Assembly (NCBI GenBank): GCA_947471745.1
Contig: CANJKZ010000461.1
Span: 129,001-193,000 of the forward strand
Direction of reading: 5' to 3'
From: Closterium sp. Naga37s-1
Taxonomy: Eukaryota; Streptophyta; Zygnematophyceae; Desmidiales; Closteriaceae
Length of the DNA stretch: 64,000 bases
A program made the position numbers and the translations under genes. Shown one piece after another: positions 52,556 through 61,400 of the stretch (its first letter is position 1; every line of letters begins with the position of its first letter). The notes under the pieces are model-generated. The model was not told the origin of the DNA. It saw only the letters and a program-made list of their open reading frames with translations, and searched no databases.

Positions 52556-54427
52556 ATGGCCACTATCGCGGCAATTGCTGCGGCCAGGGGTGGACAGCAG
52601 CGGGCACTGCCTCTCCCGGACGACCCCACCCCTCAGCAGCTTCGTGAGTGGGTGTTTCAGCGAGGCAGCCCTGGTGGTGGAGGTTTTGATTTTAAGTGGC
52701 CTAAGCGACGTCGCGACTGTGGTTCTCAGCGATGCGTCCCTGGCTGTGTAGAGGTTCCTGCTCTCGGTTCTAGTGAGTCTGCTGCCGCTCCAGGTGCTAG
52801 TGAGTCTGCTGCCGCTCCAGGTACTAGTGAGTCTGCTGCAGCTCTAGGTGCCTGTGAGTCTGCCGACGCTCTAGATGCTAGTGCGTCTACTGCCACAGGT
52901 CCTGCCTCAGCTGAGGTCTTGCACACTTTCACGCTTGACTCAGGCGCGTCACGTTGCTTCTTTCGTGATTGCACCACAGTCACACCACTCACAGCACCTG
53001 TCCCAGTCTCACTGGCTGACCCCTCTGGGGGCCCAGTAGTTGCGAGAGCCTCCACGGTCCTCCCTTGTCCAGCAGTCCCCTCCGGCTCTCTGTCAGGTCT
53101 CCACCTCCCCACGTTCTCGACGAACTTGGTGAGCAACGCTGCCATTCAGGATGTCTGGGTTGATACCTTTATTCCTGGAGGGCAGCGTGTGGCGATCTGT
53201 ACGTGCTCCCGGACTGGCCGTCACCTGGCTACGTTCACTCGACAGCCTGGGTCTAGTCTGTACACACTGACCACTGCGTCTGCACAGGTGGCTGAGTCAG
53301 GTCAGGTGGCCGCGTCGAGTCGGGCGTCTGCGTCGGGTCAGTTAGCTGCGTCCTGCTTGTGCAGAGTACTCACGCACGAGACTCAGCGCTGGCACCACTG
53401 TCTTGGTCACCCCTCCCTGCCGCGTATACGCAGCATGCACTCCCGTCTCCTTGTCTCTGGCCTCCCCAGGACCCTGCCCCCCCTGCCGCGCTCGCTTACC
53501 CCGCCGTGGCTTCCTTGCGTCGAGGGGCGGCAGCGCGCCGCTCCTCACTCCTCCGAGTTTCCTCCGACCACCGCTCCTCTGCAGACTCTCCACATGGACG
53601 TGTGGGGCCCGGCCCCTATCGGTGGAACGAGTCAGGAGCGCTACTTCCTGTTGGTTGTTGACGACTACACACGCTACACCACAGTCTTCCCCTTGCGTCG
53701 CAAGGCGGACGTCAGCGGTGTTTTGATCCCCTGGATCCGTGCTACTCGTCTCCAGCTGCACGAGCGTTTTCAGCAGGACTTCCCAGTCCTGCGTCTGCAC
53801 TCTGACAGGGGCGGTGAGTTCTCTTCTGACCTCCTTGCGGGGTTCTGTCGAGACGAGGGCATCCGCCAGACGTTTACGCTTCCGGCCTCTCCTCAGCAGA
53901 ATGGGATTGCTGAGCGTCGCATTGGCTTGATCATGGAGGTTGCTCGTACCTCCATGATCCATGCGGCTGCTCCCCATTTTCTGTGGCCGTTTGCGGTCCG
54001 ATACGCTGCGCATTTGCTCAACCTCTGGCCCCGTGTCTCGGAGCCAGAGACCTCGCCCACACTCCGGTGGACGGGGAAGGCTGGCGAAGCGTCAGTGTTT
54101 CGGGTCTGGGGCGCGCTCTCTCTTGTTCGCGATACCACCGCAAGCAAGCTCTCCTCCCGCACTCTCCGCTGCGTCTTCCTTGGCTTCCCCACTAACGCCC
54201 CGCCGTGGCAGTTCTACCACCCGCCCTCGCGTCGAGTCTTCGCCTCCCAGGACGTCACCTTTGACGAGTCGGTCTGTTTCTACCAGTTACACCCGCACGC
54301 GTCCCACCCGGTTCCCCAAGCACCCCTCTTCCTGGTACCAGTCCCTCCCCCCCCCGGTAGACCCCCTCCCCCCACAGGGTCCTGCTCCCTCAGGTGTGTC
54401 TCAGGTCGACCCACCCCCCTTGGATGA
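52556..54427 (+). pseudogene. pol: Copia C polyprotein, protease-integrase part
   Basis: ATG 52556. A short N-terminus (QLREWVFQRGSPGGGG) is followed by Ser/Ala repeats in place of a full gag. Then protease (FTLDSGASRCFFRD), GAG-pre-integrase (RWHHCLGHPSLPR), and integrase (HMDVWGPAP, FLLVVDDYTRYT, LHSDRGGEFSS, SPQQNGIAERRIG). The frame ends at 54427 because of a length change in a run of nine C at 54347-54355; the homologous protein of element D stays in frame here. Confidence 0.88.
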
Positions 54428-57400
54428 GCCAGTGGAGATCTCTTCTGACTCCTCTGGCCCAGCTGAGGGGGGTGACCCAGTTGCGGACGATACGGTGGCC
54501 ACTCGCCGCTCTCCACGCTTGGAGACCCCCCCGGGTTTTCCGCCTCGACCGTCTTCGCCCCCTCCGCAGCCTGCTGCTGTGGACTCTGGAGCTGAGACTA
54601 CACATGCTGAGACAGAGGGTGAGGGTTCTGGAGGTGCTGTGCCTGGGGGTGCTGACTCTGGGGGTGCTACGAGTCCTAGTGACGGTGGAGTTGTGGGTGA
54701 CCCTGTTGGAGGTCCCGGAGCTGGAGGTACTAGAGGTGCTTCTGGTGCTGGAGGTGCTAGAGCTACCACTACTGGAGGTGCTGGAGCTGGACAGCCACCG
54801 CAGCCTGCTCTATTTGAGACACTCTCGCCGCAGGCGATTCGTGAGTGGGTCGTTCGGCGAGGCAGTCCTGGTGGTGGAGGGTACAGTCCTGCTGGTGCTG
54901 GAGCTACTAGTCCTAGAGGTGCTGCTGGTGCTGGAGCTACTAGTCCTAGAGGTGCTGGAGGTGTTGGAGGTACTGCTGGAGGTACTAGAGGTGCTGCTGG
55001 TGCTGGAGGTATTGGAGCTGCTAGTCCTGGAGGTACTGCTGGAGGTACTGGAGCTGCTGCTGGTGCTGGAGGTACTGGAGCTGCTAGTCCTGGAGGTGCT
55101 GCTGGTGCTGGAGGTACTGGAGCTGCTGGCACTGGAGGTGCTGGTGCTACTGGTGCTGGAGCTGCGGGAGCTGCTGGTCCTGGAGGTGCTGGTACTAGAG
55201 GTACTGGAGCTGCCGGAGCTGGTGGTGCTGCTCGTGCTGGAGGTGCTACTGGAGCTGCTGACCCTGGAGGTGCTGGTGTTGTTGGTGCTGGAGGCGCTGG
55301 AGCTGGAGGTACTGGAGGTGCTGGAGCTGCTGGTCCTGGAGGTGCTCGTACTAGAGGTGCTGGAGCTGCCGGAGCAGGTGGTACTGCTGGTGATGGAGGT
55401 GCTGGAGGTGCTACTGGAGCTGCTGGCACTAGAGGTGCTGGTGCTGCTGGTGCTGGAGGCGCTGGAGCTGGAGGTACTGGAGGTGCTGGAGCTGCTGGCA
55501 CAGGAGGTGCTGGAGGTACTGCTGGTGCTGGAGGCGCTGGAGCTGGAGCTGGAGGTACTGGAGGTGCTGGAGCTGCGGGTCCTGGAGGTACTCGTACCAG
55601 AGGTGCTGGAGCTGCCGGAGCAGGTGGTACTACTGGTGCTGGAGGTGCTGGAGGTGCTACTGGAGCTGCTGGCACTGGAGTTGCTGGAGGTACTGCTGGT
55701 GCTAGAGGTGCTGGAGCTGCCGGAGCTAGTGGTGCTGGAGGTGCTGGAGGTGCTGGTGCTGCTCGTGCTGGAGGTACGGGAGCTGCTGGTGCTCTTCGCC
55801 ACCTTCTCAGTCTTCTGCCAGGTGCTACTGACTTCCCTGTGGCAGGTACTACTCCTCCGTTACTGTTTCCACCGGCGGACCAGTCTCAGCCGCCGCTGCT
55901 ACCGCACTCCCCACTGCCTGCTCCTACTCCTTACACTGCGGTGACACAGTCCCTGACTGAGCGTCGAGAGCCTGAGACTCGTGCTTCCACCCCTGAGCGT
56001 CGAGAGCCTGAGTCTAGCTTTGACCTTGAGCCCGAGTCTAGAGCCGCTGTCCGTACTCGTGTTCGTCGTCAGCGTGCTCCGGCTGTCCCGGGCACTCACG
56101 ATATGACACTCCGTCCTTCCTCTGTTCCACAGCGTGTTGTCCTACCGTTATTTCCTGCGTCCTCTCTTCCTGACGTTGCTGACCCTCCGTCTGACCTTGC
56201 TCGTGCATCCAGTCCGACTGTTACTCGCTTCCTTGCTACGGTTGTGACAGACTCTAGGTTCTCGTCTCCTGCTGCGTCTGCCTTAGTCGCTGAGCTCGTT
56301 GACTTTGCTGCTGTGTACCGCCTAGACTACCTTGCGAGTATCGTTTCTGACCCTGACCCTGCCTGTCCTCCGTCCGTCGGGGGTGAGACTGCCCTTGGCT
56401 GTACAGCCCTTCGCTGTGACGTCCTTGAGGACAGGCAGGAGGAGTTGGAGTGCCTTGCGGCCGCTGCACCTCATCTCGCTACCATGCTGCTTGCCCCTGA
56501 GGGAGACCCGGATGCACTTGACATCCCCACCCCGCGCTCTTACGCAGAGGCGATTTCGGGTGAGTACTCCTCTCAGTGGCAGACAGCCATGGCCGCAGAG
56601 ATGGCTTCCTGGAAGTCCACAGGCACCTACGTCGACGAGGTTCCCCCACCTGGGGCGAACATCGTCAGTGGCATGTGGATTTTCAGGGTGAAGCGGCCGC
56701 CGGGTTCTCCGCCTGCCTTCAAGGCACGTTACGTTGCTCGAGGTTTCAGTCAGCGTGAGGGAGTTGACTTCTTTCAGACCTTCTCCCCCACCCCGAAGAT
56801 GACCACTCTTCGGGTGTTGCTACACGTTGCAGCACAGCGCGACTACGAGCTGCACTCCCTCGACTTCTTGACCGCATTCTTGCAGGGTAGCCTTCACGAG
56901 GCCATCTGGTTGCGCCGTCCACAGGGCTTCACTGCGTCGTTTCCTGAGGGTACCCAGTGGAGCCTTCGGCGACCAGTGTACGGCCTGCGTCAGGCGCTTC
57001 GTGAGTGGCACGACACACTGAGGACTACACTTGCGGCTCTTGGTTTCGCTCCCTCGACTGCTGACCCCTCGCTGTTTCTGCTCACAGACACTTCTCTGCC
57101 GCCGCTCTACATCCTCGTACACGTCGACGACTTGGTCTTTGCTACTGCTGACACTGAGGCACTGGCCCACGTGAAGACGGAGCTGCAGGAGAGACACACC
57201 TGCACTGACCTGGGTGAGCTACGGAGCTATCTTGGCTTGCAGATCACCCGGGACAGAGCACGGCGCAGCATCACCCTGACGCAGTCACACATGGTGCACC
57301 AGGTCCTTCAGCGCTTCCGCTTATCGTGGGTCTCGCCACAGCCCACTCCTCTGTCTACCGGCCACTCGCTCTCAGCTCCACCTTCGGACGAGTCCGTAGA

Positions 57401-58097
57401 GCCGAGTGGTCTGTACCCAGAGCTTGTGGGTTGCCTCATGTACCTGATGACGTGCACACGACCTGACCTCGCGTACCCTCTAAGCCTTCTTGCTCGCTAC
57501 GTGGCTCCCGGTAGACACCGAAAGGTGCTCTTTGATGCTGCGAAGAGGGTACTGCGTTACTTGTGCAGTACATCGGGCATGGGGCTCGTGCTTGGAGGAC
57601 GGGGTTCAGTGGTACTCACAGGACACTCCGACGCTTCTTGGGCCGACGACCAGGCGACTCAGCGTTCGTCACAGGGTTACACCTTCAGTCTTGGATCTGG
57701 TTCTGTCTCGTGGAGGTCCACTTGTTCTGTGCTTGGCTCCAGCAGTGAGGCCGAGATCTACGCTGGGGCCATGGCTGCACAGGAGCTCCGCTGGCTGACC
57801 TACCTGCTGACCGACTTGGGGGAGCGGCCTCGTTCTCCTCCAGTTCTGTACGTCGACAACAAGGCAATGCTTGCCTTGTGTCGCGAGCAGAGAATGGAGC
57901 ACAGAACGAAGCACATTGCTCTTCGCTACTTCCTTGCGCGTGAGCTGCAGCAGCGTGGTCAGCTGCGCCTTGCTTACGTAGCCTCTCGGGCCAACACTGC
58001 TGATGTATTCACCAAGGCCCTTGGGTCTGGTGATCATCAGCGTTTCTGCAGAGCTCTTGGGCTTGTGCCCATTCTGCCTCACCTGCTGGTTGCTTGA
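54356..58097 (+). pseudogene. pol: Copia C polyprotein, linker, reverse transcriptase and RNase H
   Basis: Continues after the C-run frameshift (VDPLPPQGPAPSGVSQVD). A Gly/Ala-rich linker, roughly 54800-55800, is built of GGTGCTGGAGCT-type repeats. Then reverse transcriptase (FKARYVARGFSQREGVDFFQTFSP, LHSLDFLTAFLQG, LVHVDDLVF, with HVDD for YVDD) and RNase H (GHSDASWADDQATQRSSQGY, SSSEAEIYAGAMA, KHIALRYFLA). Stop at 58097. Apart from the frameshift it is complete. Confidence 0.88.
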
Positions 58098-58105
58098 CCT
58101 GCTCT

Positions 58106-58453
58106 TGTTGTACACTGATATATATATTTATACCGGCTTGTTTACTCTTGCTAGGTTGTGATCAGTGTACTGCCTTGCTATTATAACTCTGCATGTGAAC
58201 TGGCCTTGTGGCCGTTTGCTTGTGCTCATAATGCGTGGTGACCTTGTGATCCACCCTGGGCTTTGCTTTGCTTTGTTCTCTTGCGTGACTGGTCTTGTGA
58301 CCGTCTGTTGTGTTTGCTTGTCAAACATTGTATATGTTTGTGCTGTGTAGGCTGTAGTGGGTTTAGTCTTAGGGGGTACAATCTCTAGGGTTTCATACTT
58401 GTACTCCCAACTTTCCTAGTTCAATCATTCTCGTTCACTTCTAGTTTCTAACA
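58106..58453 (+). repeat. Shared LTR between Copia elements C and D (tentative limits)
   Basis: Starts TGTTGTACACTG and ends TTTCTAACA, just before the PBS TGGTATCCGACGCC. The 3' end is defined by the PBS; the 5' end is inferred from TG...CA and proximity to the pol stop. No purine tract is evident before it. Confidence 0.5.
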
Positions 58454-61400
58454 TGGTATCCGACGCCTAGGTCAGGACCTAGGACCGACGTTGGTTTGGG
58501 CCCACCGTTCCGCCGCGCCGTCGAGCGCCCCTACTAGCGCCGTCGAGCGCCCCTACTAGCGCCGTCGAGCGCCCCTACTAGCGCCGTCGAGCGCCCCTTC
58601 TAGCGACGTCGAGCACCCCTACTAGCGCCGTCGAGCGCCCCTACTAGCGCCGTCGAGCGCCCCCTTCTAGCGCCGTCGAGCGCCCCTTCTAGCGCCGTCG
58701 AGCGCCCCTACTAGCGCCGTCGTTCAAAAAAAAAAAAAAAAAAAAAAAAAAAACGTCGTCCTTGCGGGCTGCCTCTAGCCCGTCGCGTCGCCCTTGCGGG
58801 CTGCCTTAGCCCGTCGCGTCGCCCCTGCGGGCTGCCCTAGCCCGTCGCGTCGCCCCTGCGGGCTGCCTTAGCCCGTCGCGTCGCCCTTGCGGGCTGCCCC
58901 TGCCCGTCGCGTCGCCCTTGCGGGCTGCCTTAACCCGTTGCGTCGCCCCTGCGGGCTGCCTTAGCCCGTCGCGTCGCCCTTGCGGGCTGCCCCAGCCCGT
59001 CGCGTCGCCCCTGCGGGCTGCCTTAGCCCGTCGCGTCGCCCTTGCGGGCTGCCCTAGCCCGTCGCGTCGCCCTTACGGGCTGCCCTAGCCCGTCGCGTCG
59101 CCCTTGCGGGCTGCCTTAGCCCGTCGCGTCGCCCCTACGGGCTGCCCTAGCCCGTCGCGTCGCCCTTGCGGGCTGCCCCAGCCCGTCGCGTCGCCCCAGC
59201 CGAGCCGCCACTGCAGCAGCCGCCCCTGGCCCCTGGAGCAGCCGCCACTGCAGCAGCCGCCCGTGGCCCCTGGAGCAGCCGCACCTACAGCCGCCCCTGG
59301 ACCCTGGAGCAGCAGCCCCTGCAGCAGCCGCCCCTGGCCACCTGGAGCAGCCGCCACTGCAGGAGCCGCCCCTAGCCCCTGGAGCAGCCGCCGTCGTGGC
59401 CCGACCCCGCCCTGCCACAGTTGCCGCGGAGCTCCCTGCCGCGGCCCGGCCCCGCCCTACAGCTGTAGCGGCCCCGCTGTCGCCGCCGTCTTGCGCCTGC
59501 CCTTCCCACCACTGGTGAGCACTGCCCTGCCCGCGCTGCTACCGCTGCTACTGCTGCTACTGCTTTTACTGCTCCTGCTGTTACTGCCGCTACTGCTGCT
59601 ACTGCTGCTCCTGGCGTGGCCAGATGCAGCTCCACGGCCGTCCGCGTGTGTCCCTCACGCCCCAGCAGCTTCGTGAGTGGTACGCCAGTTGGGGTTGTCG
59701 GGGTGGCCGTAGTGGGAGTCGTCCTGGAGTGGGTAGTTCGGGAACTTCTTGTAGTGGCCCGGTGCAGCAGCAGCGTCGTCCGCGCGACCCTGTTTCGCCC
59801 CAGCAATTTCGTGAGTGGTACGCTCAGAGTAGAGGGTCGCTGAGTACTGCTCGCTGCCCGTACGTTATTAGCACGGGTGCCTGGACTGGTCAGCCTTGCG
59901 GGACGCGTGGTCACACAGAGTCCCACTGCTTCGCCCGTCTGACTGACGCTTGGCGTACAGAGTTTGGCGACGACGCTGAGCTCCCCGACTGGGTGGAGCT
60001 GCTTGGACAGAGGGTAGATATCTTTGCTCTTCCCTATGATGCTATTCTCACTGCAATGTATGCATTGTCTACTAGTACCGAGGGAGCCTGTCACCTGTGT
60101 GTGCCGCCTGACCCCGGTATCCAGTCTGCTGCTCTAGGTACTGGTGAGGCTGCCGCACTAGGTGCTCGTGTGTCGGTTGCCTCAGGTGCTGGTGAGGCTG
60201 CCGCTCTAGGTGCTAGTGTGTCTGTTGCCCCAGGTGCTGGTGAGGCTGCTGCTCTAGGTACTCGTGAGTCTGCGCCCTCTGGTACTGCGCCTACTGAGGC
60301 ACTGCACACCTTCACACTGGACTCAGGTGCTTCCCGCTGTTTCTTCCGTGACCGCACTGCCCTTGAGCAGCTTGCTCGGCCGGTTGCAGTCTCCCTCGCT
60401 GACCCCTCTGGGGGTCCGGTCATTGCGACCTCCTCCACTGTCCTCCCTTGTCCTGCGGTCCCGTCGGGCACACTGTCAGGTCTCTACCTCCCCTCGTTCT
60501 CTACGAACTTGGTGGCGGGTCGTGCGCTCCAGGATGGGGGTGTCCACCAGTTCACCCCTGCCTACGAGCGCGTGACACACTGCACGTGTGCTCGGACGGG
60601 TCGCCACCTGGCTACCTTCACTCGGCAGCCGGGGTCGGACCTGTACACACTGACCACTGAGTCCCCTCAGGTAGCTGCGTCTGCGTCTGCGTCAGGTCAG
60701 CTGTCTGCCCCCTGCTCGTGTCGCTCCTTGGCGCACGAGACCGTCCTCTGGCACCACCGCCTTGGTCACCCGTCAGTGCAGCGCCTTCGTGGCATGCACT
60801 CCCGGTACCTTGTCTCTGGTCTTCCCAGGGTTCTCCCTCCCCTCCCACCCTCGCCTGCTCCTACCTGTCTTCCCTGTGTCGAGGGGCGGCAGCGCGCCGC
60901 TCCTCACTCCTCTTCGTTTCCCCTGACGGCTTCTCCCCTGCAGACGCTCCACATGGACGTGTGGGGCCCAGCCCGCGTCCGTGGACAGGGTCACGAGAGG
61001 TACTTCTTGATAGTTGTTGACGACTGCTCGCGCTACACCACGGTCTTCCCCTTGCGCACCAAGGGTGAAGTCCTTGATGTTTTGATCCCTTGGATTCGCG
61101 TTGCTCGTCTTCAGCTCAGCGAGAGGTTCCACTCGGACTTTCCTGTCCTGCGTCTGCACTCTGACAGAGGTGGGGAGTTTTCCTCCGACCTCTTGAGGGC
61201 CTTCTGTCAGGGGGAGGGCATTGAGCAGTCGTTCACGCTTCCGGCCTCTCCACAGCAGAATGGGGTTGCTGAGCGCCGCATTGGCTTGGTCATGGAGGTC
61301 GCTCGTACCTCCTTGATCCATGCGGCTGCCCCCAACTTTCTGTGGCCGTTTGCGGTCCGGTACGCCGCGCATCAGCTCAACCTCTGGCCCCGTGTCTCCT

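Larger units (their letters stand above)
51460..58453 (+). mobile_element. Copia element C, frameshifted, sharing its 3' LTR with element D
   Basis: The left LTR-like end runs to 51590 (...TTCTAACA) and is followed by PBS TGGTATTAGAGC. A GC-rich leader with GCTGCCCCTGCAGCC repeats (51660-52330) and a TA microsatellite (52340-52380) precede the polyprotein. After the pol stop (58097) the only LTR-like sequence is about 58106-58453 (TGTTG...CTAACA), which directly abuts the PBS of element D. The left LTR-like end aligns with its 3' portion but is clearly diverged. The left boundary is uncertain and no target duplication was found. Confidence 0.75.

Noticed and set aside
54394..55944. Leu/Val/Glu or Ser/Thr repeat proteins in other frames of Copia C
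   Set aside because: Shadow frames of the Gly/Ala-rich linker.
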